Positions 23,563 through 33,548 of a stretch of 64,000 bases of DNA are shown piece by piece. The translations under genes and the position numbers were made by a program. How positions within the stretch are numbered: position 1 is the stretch's first letter; the number at the start of each line of letters is the position of its first letter. The notes below the pieces were generated by a model, which had not been told where the DNA came from, did not search any database, and saw only the letters and a program-made list of their open reading frames with translations. Origin of the DNA: Microbispora bryophytorum (GTDB lineage: Bacteria; Actinomycetota; Actinomycetes; Streptosporangiales; Streptosporangiaceae); contig NZ_VIRL01000028.1 in assembly GCF_006874465.1 (NCBI RefSeq), positions 1 to 64,000 on the forward strand, given 5' to 3'.

Positions 23563-24435
23563 TCACCGGCCCTCGTCAGCGTGTCGTACGGCTGCTGCCC
23601 TCCACGCGGCGGCCACCCGCACCGCGTCCGCGTTCGCCCGCACCCGGTGCACCCGCACGCACCACGCGCCGGCCCGCGCGGCGAGCGCGGTGACGGCGAG
23701 TGTGGCGGCGTCGCTGCCGTCGAACGGCCGGGGCTCGCCGTCCGGCCCCGGCAGCAGGCGGCCGAGGAAGCGTTTCCTCGACGCCCCGATAAGCAACGGG
23801 CGGCCGAGGCGGCCGAGCTCGCCGATCCCGGCCAGCAGGGCCCAGTTGTGCTCGGCGTTCTTGGAGAATCCGAGGCCGGGGTCGAGCACGATCTGCTCCT
23901 CCCGCACGCCCTCGGCCAGCACGGAGTCGACCCGCTTGCGCAGCTCCTCCGCCACCTCCGTCACGACGTCGCCGTAGATGGCCCGGCTGTCCATGTCGCG
24001 GCTGTGCCCCCGCCAGTGCATCACGACGTACGGCACGCCGGTCGCGGCCACCACCCGCGGCATCACCGGGTCGGCCAGCCCGCCGCTCACGTCGTTGACG
24101 AGCTTCGCCCCTGCCGCGACGGCAGCCTCGGCCACCTCCGCGCGCATGGTGTCGACGCTGACCGTCACGCCCTCCTCGGTGAGCGTGCGGATCACCGGCT
24201 CGACGCGGCGCAGCTCCTCCTCCAGGGACACCCGGGCCGCGCCGGGGCGGGTGGACTCGCCGCCCACGTCGACGATGTCGGCGCCCTCGGCCACCAGGTC
24301 GAGTCCGTGCCTGATCGCGACGTCGGCGTCGAACCACTGCCCGCCGTCGGAGAAGGAGTCGGGGGTCACGTTGACCACGCCCATGACCAGGCAACGCCCA
24401 GACTGGGGCATACCGGGCACACTCGCTGCGGTCAT
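23563..24435 (-). CDS. folP: dihydropteroate synthase
   Basis: Length 290 aa. Joins hydroxymethyl-dihydropterin pyrophosphate with p-aminobenzoate; the sulfonamide target. Signatures: VMGVVNVTPDSFSDGG, GADIVDVGGESTRPGA, VSVDTMRAEVAEAA, LVNDVSGGLADP, VVMHWRG, LDPGLGFSKNAEHNW, LLIGASRKRFLG and the C-terminal RVHRVRANADAVRVA. The start is uncertain: ATG 24435 has only a poor ribosome site, and an ATG eight codons inside is possible. It lies 74 bp after folE. Confidence 0.93.
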   Translation of the reverse strand: MTAASVPGMPQSGRCLVMGVVNVTPDSFSDGGQWFDADVAIRHGLDLVAEGADIVDVGGESTRPGAARVSLEEELRRVEPVIRTLTEEGVTVSVDTMRAEVAEAAVAAGAKLVNDVSGGLADPVMPRVVAATGVPYVVMHWRGHSRDMDSRAIYGDVVTEVAEELRKRVDSVLAEGVREEQIVLDPGLGFSKNAEHNWALLAGIGELGRLGRPLLIGASRKRFLGRLLPGPDGEPRPFDGSDAATLAVTALAARAGAWCVRVHRVRANADAVRVAAAWRAAAVRHADEGR

Positions 24436-24509
24436 GGGGTCAAGACTAGTGCCACGAGCCTCAATGCCCGTCGGGCAGGAGCGGCGTCCCAATCGGCCGT
24501 CGTCCGCGC

Positions 24510-25106
24510 TCAGCCGCGCAGGATCAGCGACATGGCCTCGGCCCTGGTCGCCTCGCTGGAACGGAAGTCGCCCCGGACGGCCGACGTGATCGTCTTGGCG
24601 CCGGGCTTGCGCACGCCGCGCATGGTCATGCACATGTGCTCGGCCTCGATCACCACGATCACCCCGCGCGGCTCCAGCACCTGCATCAGGCCGTCGGCGA
24701 TCTGGGAGGTCATCCGCTCCTGGACCTGTGGCCTGCGGGCGTAGACGTCCACCAGCCTGGCCAGCTTGGACAGGCCGGTGATGCGTCCCTTGTCGTTCGG
24801 GGTGTAGCCGATGTGGGCCACGCCGTGGAACGGGAGCAGATGGTGCTCACAGGTGGACATCACCTCGATGTCCTTGACGAGCACCATCTCGTCGTGGTCC
24901 GCGTCGAACATGGTGGTCAGCGCGTCCTCGGGCCGCTGGCCCAGGCCGGCGAACTGCTCCGCGAACGCGCGGGCCACCCGGGACGGGGTGTCCCGGAGCC
25001 CGTCGCGATCGGGGTCCTCACCGATCGCGAACAGGATCTCCCGGACCGCTTTCTGGATCCGGTCGTGGTCGAATCCGGGGGGCGGCCCCACCGTGGGTGC
25101 GGCCAC
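24510..25106 (-). CDS. folE: GTP cyclohydrolase I
   Basis: Length 198 aa. Converts GTP to dihydroneopterin triphosphate, the first step of folate synthesis. Signatures: [34 protein letters not shown] (zinc Cys and His), [38 protein letters not shown] (second zinc Cys). GTG 25106 lies two bases after the ftsH stop and matches the family start; a longer in-frame start would overlap ftsH. Coupled translation with ftsH is likely. Confidence 0.95.
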   Translation of the reverse strand: MAAPTVGPPPGFDHDRIQKAVREILFAIGEDPDRDGLRDTPSRVARAFAEQFAGLGQRPEDALTTMFDADHDEMVLVKDIEVMSTCEHHLLPFHGVAHIGYTPNDKGRITGLSKLARLVDVYARRPQVQERMTSQIADGLMQVLEPRGVIVVIEAEHMCMTMRGVRKPGAKTITSAVRGDFRSSEATRAEAMSLILRG

Positions 25107-25108
25107 GG

Positions 25109-27115
<2,007 letters not shown>

Positions 27116-27161
27116 CCGTTGCGGAACCCCGGCGGGCCCGTCCCTTCCTGACCAAGGCCTG

Positions 27162-27179
27162 CCCCGGGAGAACCCGGGG
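27162..27179. terminator. leader hairpin between hpt and ftsH
   Basis: CCCCGGG/CCCGGGG with loop AGAA, a perfect 7-bp stem 47 bp upstream of the ftsH ATG. It could end hpt transcription or form part of the ftsH leader. The rest of 27116-27384 shows nothing recognisable. Confidence 0.35.
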
Positions 27180-27384
27180 TCGCGGCATCCCTTACCGCTC
27201 CTTCTGGCTACCGCGGGGCGGCCGACCGGCCCCCTCCACGGATATCCGAAGGTACACCCGGCAGCCGCGTCGGGTAACTGCCCGAGCGGCTCCGGCTTTG
27301 CCTTTCCAACGTACGTCAGCCAACCCCGTGTTCCCCGACCTGGCGCCCAATAACGCCTGATTCGAGGGTCACTTCGCTAAGGGC

Positions 27385-27942
27385 TTACTCCCCTCCGTAC
27401 ACATGCGGCGCAAGAGTCCCGATGAACGGGAGGTTGCGATACCGCTCCGCGTAATCGAGCCCGTACCCGATGACGAACTCGTTGGGGATGTCAAAACCGA
27501 CGTAGCGGACGTCCAACTCGACCTTCACCGCGTCCGGCTTGCGCAGCAGCGTGCAGATCTCCACGGAGGCCGGGTGACGCGACTTCAGGTTGTTCATCAA
27601 CCACGAGAGGGTCAGCCCGGAATCGATGATGTCCTCGACCACGAGCACATGCCGGCCGGCGATGTCGGTGTCGAGGTCCTTCAGCACCCGCACGACGCCG
27701 GACGATATGGTCCCCGCGCCGTAGGAGGAAACGGCCATCCAGTCCATCTGCACGGGCACGTGCAGCGCGCGGGCGAGGTCGGCCATGACCATGACCGCTC
27801 CCTTGAGCACGCCGACGATCAACACTTCCCGGCCGGCGTAGTCGGTGTCGATCCGGTCCGCCAGTTCTCTGATCTTCTCCTGAAGCTCCTGTTCGGAGAT
27901 GAGGACTTTGGAGAGATCCTTACCCATGTCGGCTGCGTCCAC
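27385..27942 (-). CDS. hpt: hypoxanthine phosphoribosyltransferase
   Basis: Length 185 aa. Purine salvage enzyme forming IMP/GMP. Features: REVLIVGVLKGAVMVMADLA, MDWMAVSSYGAGT, the PRPP-binding loop VLVVEDIIDSGLTLSWL, and YVGFDIPNEFVIGYGLDY. The GTG start at 27942 has AAGGA nine bases upstream. It starts 12 bp after the tilS stop, so tilS and hpt form one unit, as in many bacteria. Confidence 0.95.
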   Translation of the reverse strand: MDAADMGKDLSKVLISEQELQEKIRELADRIDTDYAGREVLIVGVLKGAVMVMADLARALHVPVQMDWMAVSSYGAGTISSGVVRVLKDLDTDIAGRHVLVVEDIIDSGLTLSWLMNNLKSRHPASVEICTLLRKPDAVKVELDVRYVGFDIPNEFVIGYGLDYAERYRNLPFIGTLAPHVYGGE

Positions 27943-27954
27943 CTGGGGTTTTCC

Positions 27955-28965
27955 TTACGCGAGCGAGAGATTGTCCACGGCGAAGACAAGGGTGCCACAG
28001 CGCCTCACCACCCCCACCCCCCCGGGTAGGTCCACCCCCTTCTGCCCGTGCCAGCCGGTCACCAGCCGCTCGACCGCCTCGATGTGCACCGCCGCGAGCG
28101 CGGCGGCGTGCGCCCCGGCCTCCACGGCCGCCCGGCGGATGACCCGCCGCCGCACCGCCCCCGGCACGTCCGCCAGCACGGCCACGTTCAGCTCCCCGCC
28201 GGGGCCGCGCGACTTCGCGTGGACGGCGTCCGCCCACGCGTCCAGGGCGTCGGCGTCGTCCCGGCACAACCGCGCCGTACGGGCCAGCGCCTCGGCGACA
28301 CCCGGGCCCAGCGCGGCCTCCAGCGCCGGGAGGGCGTCGCGCCGCACCCTGACCCTGGCGTACGCCGGATCGTCGTTGTGCGGGTCGTCCCAGGGGCTCA
28401 GGCCGAGGGCGTCGCACGCCTGCCTGGTCCGCGCCCGGCCGAGCCCCAGCAGGGGCCTGCGGTAGAGCCCCGTGACCTCCGCCATGCCGGACAGGGACCG
28501 CGTGCCGCTGCCGCGGGCCAGGCGCAGCAGCACGGTCTCCGCCTGGTCGTCGCGCGTGTGGCCGAGCAGGACGGCGGCGGCGCCCAGCCGGTCGGCTGCG
28601 GCGGACAGCGCGGCGTAGCGGGCCTCGCGCGCCGCGGCCTCGGGGCCCCCTGCCGTGCCGACCGTGACGGTCAGCGCCTCGGCCGGGTCGAGACCGAGCG
28701 TGGGCGCGAGCCGTACGACGTCGTGGGCCCGGCCTGCCGAGCCCTCCTGCAGCCCGTGATCCACGGTGAGCAGCCCGGCGCGCAGACCGAGGCGCGGGGC
28801 CGCGAAGCCGGTGGCCGCCGCCAGCGCCAGCGAGTCGGCGCCGCCGCTGCAGGCCACGAGGACGAGCGCGCCGGACGACTCCCCCGCGTCCCGAGAGGCG
28901 GCGAGGTCCGCGAGCGACAGCCGTACGGCGCGGCGGACGTCGGCGACGGCGGGATGCGGGCCCAT
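27955..28965 (-). CDS. tilS: tRNA(Ile)-lysidine synthase
   Basis: Length 336 aa. Converts C34 of tRNA-Ile(CAU) to lysidine with ATP and lysine. N-type ATP pyrophosphatase P-loop: [17 protein letters not shown]; then [42 protein letters not shown], and [20 protein letters not shown] with [18 protein letters not shown]. Shorter C-terminal domain than in Proteobacteria, as usual for actinomycetes. Upstream of hpt in the same unit. Confidence 0.94.
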   Translation of the reverse strand: MGPHPAVADVRRAVRLSLADLAASRDAGESSGALVLVACSGGADSLALAAATGFAAPRLGLRAGLLTVDHGLQEGSAGRAHDVVRLAPTLGLDPAEALTVTVGTAGGPEAAAREARYAALSAAADRLGAAAVLLGHTRDDQAETVLLRLARGSGTRSLSGMAEVTGLYRRPLLGLGRARTRQACDALGLSPWDDPHNDDPAYARVRVRRDALPALEAALGPGVAEALARTARLCRDDADALDAWADAVHAKSRGPGGELNVAVLADVPGAVRRRVIRRAAVEAGAHAAALAAVHIEAVERLVTGWHGQKGVDLPGGVGVVRRCGTLVFAVDNLSLA

Positions 28966-28991
28966 GCGGCCATTCTGGCGGTGCCGCCCGT

Positions 28992-29013
28992 GGGCCGGGC
29001 AACTTCCCGGCCC
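28992..29013. terminator. hairpin between metalloprotease gene and tilS
   Basis: GGGCCGGG (28992-28999) and CCCGGCCC (29006-29013) pair perfectly around CAACTT. It lies 141 bp after the metalloprotease stop and 27 bp before tilS. GCATGATCACG also occurs twice nearby (29021 and 29074). Confidence 0.4.
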
Positions 29014-29153
29014 GGCGACTGCATGATCACGACAGACGCCGGCCCAGGTCAGCCCGGAGGTGGCCGGCTTATCGCATGATCACGGAGGGATGCGCCGCAG
29101 GTCAGAGGGGATCCCTGCGACAAACTACAAGATCACGGCGGTGGAGTGGGGGG

Positions 29154-30203
29154 TTAGGCGGAGGCCAGGACGCGGGACATCCAGGCGTGTGGATCGGCGA
29201 TCTCCGCGCGGTCGGGCAGGGTCTCCGGCGAGGTCCAGACCTTGTTGAACGACTCCATGCCGGCCTCGTCCACGACCGTGCGGACGAAGTGGGAGCCCTC
29301 GGCGTACTGCTTCATCTTCAGCTCGATGCCGAGCAGCCGGCGGACGAGCTGGTCCATGCGCGAGCCACCCTCGCGGCGGCGCTGGAACTTGGCGCGGATC
29401 TCGGCGACCGACGGCACGACGGACGGGCCCACCGCGTCCATGACGTAGTCGCCGTGTCCCTCCACCAACGTCATCACGGCCGTCACACGGTCGAGCACGG
29501 CCTTCTGCTCGGGCGTCTGGATGGCCTCGATGAGGTTTCCCTCGCCGCCCCTGAAGGCGTCGGCCACGGCGTCGGAGGCGGCGCGCAGGCGCTCCAGCAG
29601 GGTCGTCAGGTCCATCTCGGACGCGAGGAGGAACTCGGTCATCTGGCCGCGGACGTACTCCCTCAGCCAGGGGACGCCGGTGAACTGCACCCGGTGGGTC
29701 TCCTCGTGCAGGCACACCCACAGGCGGAAGTCGCGGGGATCGACGCCCAGCTCACGCTCGGCGTGCACGATGTTGGGGGCCACCAGGGTCAGGCGGCCGG
29801 TCGGGGCCTCACCCGAGGGGTCGGGCGGGAGGAACAGCTCGTACTGCCCGAGCACCCGGGAGGCGAGGAAGGCCAGCACCGCGCCGACCTCGAGCCCGGT
29901 GATGCGCGAGCCGACCGCGCCGACGACCGCCGGCATGTTCGACATCTTCTGCGTGAGCGGCTCAAGCACCACGCGGAAGCCCTCCACGTTGGCGCGGATC
30001 CACCCCGGACGGTCGACCACGGTCGCCGCCTCGGGCGTCGCCGAGTCGATGCGGGTGAACTCACGCACGTGCCCCTCGGCGTCCCGGGACAGGCGCCGCA
30101 GTTCGAGGACCGCCTGCCTGGCCTCCTCGCGACTCACCTGAGGACCGGGCCGCACAAGGCGCACCCCGGTCGCGACGGCCAGATCCCAGTCGATCACCTG
30201 CAT
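29154..30203 (-). CDS. zincin-type metalloprotease (DUF2342 / F420-associated family)
   Basis: Length 349 aa. Starts QVIDWDLAVATGVRLVRPGP. The zinc motif is HEETH in FRLWVCLHEETHRVQF, with a downstream Glu-rich segment AVMTLVEGHGDYVMDAVG that should give the third ligand. This is the family annotated as zinc-dependent metalloprotease or 'coenzyme F420 biosynthesis-associated'. Substrates are unknown and no F420 gene is adjacent. ATG 30203 is preceded by GGTGGG; the upstream part of the frame is not conserved. It sits between dacB and tilS, a placement typical of actinomycetes. Confidence 0.85.
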   Translation of the reverse strand: MQVIDWDLAVATGVRLVRPGPQVSREEARQAVLELRRLSRDAEGHVREFTRIDSATPEAATVVDRPGWIRANVEGFRVVLEPLTQKMSNMPAVVGAVGSRITGLEVGAVLAFLASRVLGQYELFLPPDPSGEAPTGRLTLVAPNIVHAERELGVDPRDFRLWVCLHEETHRVQFTGVPWLREYVRGQMTEFLLASEMDLTTLLERLRAASDAVADAFRGGEGNLIEAIQTPEQKAVLDRVTAVMTLVEGHGDYVMDAVGPSVVPSVAEIRAKFQRRREGGSRMDQLVRRLLGIELKMKQYAEGSHFVRTVVDEAGMESFNKVWTSPETLPDRAEIADPHAWMSRVLASA

Positions 30204-30334
30204 ACCCACCACCGTACGTTCTCCGGCTTCTCGCCGCGCATAGAGCTCGGTGAGGAGCGCGGCCGTGTTATGGACCGATGCGCGCGCGCAGCGAGGAACG
30301 AGCGAGCACGCGAGTGAGCGCACTTCACCGCGGC

Positions 30335-31720
30335 TCAGCTCTGGGAGACGATCGTGGCCATCTTGTCGAGGGCGGTGATCGCCTCCGGCGGATTGGCCAC
30401 TTGGTCGGCCATGAACGCGAAGGTCAGCAACCGGCCCTCGGATGTGTACGCGATGCCCGCCAGGGTGTTCACCCCGTTCAAGGTGCCCGTCTTCGCGCGT
30501 ACCAATCCGGCCCCGGCCTTGGAATCAGACTTCTCATATCGATTGTGCAGAGTTCCGGTGAAATGCGCGATTGGCAGGCCGCTGATCAGCGAGTGGAGCT
30601 CCGGGTGGGCGGGAGACGCCGCCACGGCCAGGATGTGGGCGAGGGCCGTCGGCGCGATTCTGTTCTTGATGGACAGGCCGCTGCCGTCGTGGACCTCCAC
30701 CCCGTCGGAGACTCCGAGACGGGTGAGCACGCGCCCGACCGCCGTGGGCACGCCCTGGAAGGTGTGCGGCAGGCCCTCCTTGATGGCGGACTGGCGGGCG
30801 AGCGCCTCGGCGAGGTCGTTGTCACTGTGGGTGAGCATCCGCTCCACGAGCGCGTAGATCGGACCGGACTCCACCCGGGCCAGCTCCTGCGCGGTGGGCG
30901 CCGCCTTCGCCGAGCCGACCCCCTTGCCCACCTTGATGCCGTTCTTCCTGAGCAGCGTGGCGAACGCGTCGGCGGTGGCCTGCGCCGGATCAGGGAAGCG
31001 GGCGCCGTTGGCCGCCCGGCCCTCGTCCATCATGAGCGCGGCCACCGGGGCGACACTGCCCTCCGGGATGTACGTCGGCTTCCATCCCGGCGCCGTCCGC
31101 GGCCCGGTGAACAGAGAGCTGTCGTACGACAGGTCCACCGAGGTGAGCTTCGCCGTCTTGAGCGCCTTGGCGGTGTTCGAGGCGAGCCGGGCGAGCGACG
31201 CCGGCCGGGGGTAGGTCTCCTCCTGCTCGCGGGCGCTCGTGCTCGGGCCGGCCAGGGTCGGGTCGCCGCCGCCGACCAGGACGATCGATCCGGCGGAGGC
31301 CCCCCGCACGACCCGCGTGGCCAGGCGGGCGTCCGGCCCCACCGTGCCCAGCACCGTCAGCGCGGTGACGAGCTTGGTGGTCGAGGCCGGGGTGATGGCG
31401 GTGCCCGAGCGGCCGTCGTAGACCGGCGTCCCCGTCGCGACGTCGAGCACGATCCCGGCCACACTGCCGCCGAGGGCGGGGTCACCCATCGCAGCGGTGA
31501 GCCGGGTGGTCAAAGTACCCTTGGCGGGGAGAGCCCCGCCCCCCACCGCGGCCAGAACCGGACCCGCGGTCACCAGGGGGATCGGGGCCGGCTTCGGGGA
31601 CGCGACCGGAGCCGGGGTCCTGTCGGCGTCATGGGTGATCAGATAAGTGCCCGCGAGGACGACGAAGATCTGCAGCAGGGCGAGGGTGGCCACCACCATC
31701 CACCGCTCACGTCGCACCAC
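30335..31720 (-). CDS. dacB: D-alanyl-D-alanine carboxypeptidase (PBP4-type, S13)
   Basis: Length 461 aa. Signal-anchor residues 8-28 (MVVATLALLQIFVVLAGTYLI), then a Pro-rich linker. The three penicillin-binding motifs are STTK in ITPASTTKLVTA (Ser about 113), SDN in MLTHSDNDLAEALAR, and KTG in LVRAKTGTLNGVN. It trims or cuts peptidoglycan cross-links outside the membrane. The start region MVRRERW has no better alternative. Divergent from ppa with an 86-bp gap. Confidence 0.93.
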   Translation of the reverse strand: MVRRERWMVVATLALLQIFVVLAGTYLITHDADRTPAPVASPKPAPIPLVTAGPVLAAVGGGALPAKGTLTTRLTAAMGDPALGGSVAGIVLDVATGTPVYDGRSGTAITPASTTKLVTALTVLGTVGPDARLATRVVRGASAGSIVLVGGGDPTLAGPSTSAREQEETYPRPASLARLASNTAKALKTAKLTSVDLSYDSSLFTGPRTAPGWKPTYIPEGSVAPVAALMMDEGRAANGARFPDPAQATADAFATLLRKNGIKVGKGVGSAKAAPTAQELARVESGPIYALVERMLTHSDNDLAEALARQSAIKEGLPHTFQGVPTAVGRVLTRLGVSDGVEVHDGSGLSIKNRIAPTALAHILAVAASPAHPELHSLISGLPIAHFTGTLHNRYEKSDSKAGAGLVRAKTGTLNGVNTLAGIAYTSEGRLLTFAFMADQVANPPEAITALDKMATIVSQS

Positions 31721-31806
31721 TACGCCCTCATTTCGCGCCGACTTTGACCACGCCTACGAGACATTAACGCCAGCCCGGGAAACCGGGGACTCATGCGGAG
31801 GAACGA

Positions 31807-32310
31807 GTGGAGTTCGACGTTGTCGTTGAGATCCCCAAGGGACAACGGAACAAGTACGAGGTTGACCACAAGACCGGCCGCATACGTCTGGACCGCCTGC
31901 TTTTCACGTCTACTCAGTACCCCGCCGACTACGGGTTCATCGAGAACACTCTCGGTGAGGACGGGGACCCGCTCGACGCGCTCGTCCTGCTCCAGGAGCC
32001 GACCTTTCCCGGTTGCCTGATCCGCTGCCGAGCCGTCGGAATGTTCCGGATGACCGACGAGAAGGGCGGCGACGACAAGGTCCTGTGCGTTCCGGCGACC
32101 GATCCGCGGATGGAGCACATCCGCGACATCCACCACGTCGCCGAGTTCGACCGGCTGGAGATCCAGCACTTCTTCGAGGTCTACAAGGACCTGGAGCCCG
32201 GTAAGTCGGTCGAGGGCGCCAACTGGGTCGGCCGTGTCGAGGCCGAGGCCGAGATCGTCGCCAGCATCGAGCGCTTCCAGGAGACAGGGCACCACGACGA
32301 GGAGCACTGA
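31807..32310 (+). CDS. ppa: inorganic pyrophosphatase
   Basis: Length 167 aa. Family I soluble pyrophosphatase: [43 protein letters not shown] as the substrate-binding core, then the metal-binding [17 protein letters not shown] stretch (here [13 protein letters not shown]) and [15 protein letters not shown] start with GGAGGAACGA directly upstream. Converges with the second NlpC/P60 gene; the stops are separated by one base and no terminator lies between them. Confidence 0.95.
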   Translation: MEFDVVVEIPKGQRNKYEVDHKTGRIRLDRLLFTSTQYPADYGFIENTLGEDGDPLDALVLLQEPTFPGCLIRCRAVGMFRMTDEKGGDDKVLCVPATDPRMEHIRDIHHVAEFDRLEIQHFFEVYKDLEPGKSVEGANWVGRVEAEAEIVASIERFQETGHHDEEH

Positions 32311-32311
32311 A

Positions 32312-33466
32312 TCAGTCGGGCCGGGTGGCGCCGACCAGATCGTGGCGCCAGATGGGCGAGATGCGCACCACGTCCCCCGTCTGGGGGGCGTGGACCATCA
32401 TGCCCCGCCCGATGTAGATGCCCACATGATGGATGTCGCCGGGGTTCCGGCTCAACCGGCCGTAGAAGATGAGGTCGCCGGTGCGCAGTTCCTTGAGCGG
32501 GACATGCTGTCCCGACGTCCACTGCGTGCCGGTCCAGTGATCGAGTGACACCCCGGCCCGCTGCCAGGCCCGCATCGTCAACCCCGAGCAGTCGAACCCC
32601 GACGGGCCTGCGGCGGCCCACACGTACGGCTTGCCGATCTGTTTGAGCGCCCACTGGGCGGCCATCTCACCGGGGCCCGACCCGAACCGCCCGGTCCAGG
32701 CCGGCACCGCCAGGCTCCTGCGCGCGGGAAGCGCCGCGCGCCTGGCCTTGCTCCTCGCCTGTTTCAGCTTGTCGACGCGGTCGCGGGCGGCCTCCAGCCG
32801 TTTGGAGATCTCCGTTTTCTCCCGCTCGATCTGTTGGGTCTGTTCGAGCTGCTCCTCGACGGCCCGCTGTGCCGCGTCCTTCGCCTGTCGCACCTCGTCG
32901 GCGCTGTGCGACTGCTCGGAGTAGGCACGGGCCGCCTGTTCTCGGAGGATCTCGAAGACCTGTTGCGCGTCTTTCAGCCGTTGCAACGAGGCGGCCTGTT
33001 CGTCGCCGAGCTGCGTCAGCATGCTCGCTCTTCGCAGGAAGCCGTGCACGTCGCCGATGCCGCCGAGCATGGCCGCGGCGGACGGTGACAACCGCACCCC
33101 GCCGTACCCCTCGGCCACCCGCGCCGCCACCTCGCCGCGCAACTGGGTGACCTGGCCGGACGCCAGGCGGACCCGCCGCGCCGACTGCTCGTACGCGGCA
33201 CGCGCCTGCTCAAGCTGGACGAGTTGCCCGTTGTACGACTCCACGAGCCGCTCGGCCTCGGTGTTCAGCGCCTCTCGGCGGGCCTGCGCGAGCGCGAGGT
33301 CGGCCTCGGCTCTGCCCAGCTCGCGTGTGCGCTCCTGCACCTGCTGGCGCGCCTTGGCGACGTCCTTCACGGACGGTTTCGGATCGGCTCCCGCCGGGGC
33401 CCCGAAGGTCAGGACGAGACTTGACCCGAGCCCGGCGACCAGCCCCGACGCTCTGAGGAGTGGCAA
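32312..33466 (-). CDS. secreted NlpC/P60 peptidoglycan hydrolase (second copy)
   Basis: Length 384 aa. Signal peptide residues 1-27 ending near PAGADP; long coiled coil 30-245 (QERTRELGRAEADLALAQARREAL and later EEQLEQTQQIEREKTEI); NlpC/P60 domain 270-384 with catalytic FDCSGLTMRAWQ, HHVGIYIGRGMM and HAPQTGDVV. Same layout as the 5-kb gene but with no c-di-AMP riboswitch upstream. TTG start with AAGGGGAAGGAA before it. Such pairs resemble RipA-like cell-separation enzymes. It converges with ppa. Confidence 0.9.
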   Translation of the reverse strand: MPLLRASGLVAGLGSSLVLTFGAPAGADPKPSVKDVAKARQQVQERTRELGRAEADLALAQARREALNTEAERLVESYNGQLVQLEQARAAYEQSARRVRLASGQVTQLRGEVAARVAEGYGGVRLSPSAAAMLGGIGDVHGFLRRASMLTQLGDEQAASLQRLKDAQQVFEILREQAARAYSEQSHSADEVRQAKDAAQRAVEEQLEQTQQIEREKTEISKRLEAARDRVDKLKQARSKARRAALPARRSLAVPAWTGRFGSGPGEMAAQWALKQIGKPYVWAAAGPSGFDCSGLTMRAWQRAGVSLDHWTGTQWTSGQHVPLKELRTGDLIFYGRLSRNPGDIHHVGIYIGRGMMVHAPQTGDVVRISPIWRHDLVGATRPD

Positions 33467-33548
33467 TTCCTTCCCCTTCCCTGCTCCACTCCCCTCACTT
33501 CCCGGCGACTACTCTCCGTACACATCTAAGCTACGCCCTGTAATCGGC

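Noticed and set aside
33467-33548. Possible second c-di-AMP riboswitch before the other NlpC/P60 gene
   Set aside because: None of the conserved blocks is present; the 82-bp gap is too short.
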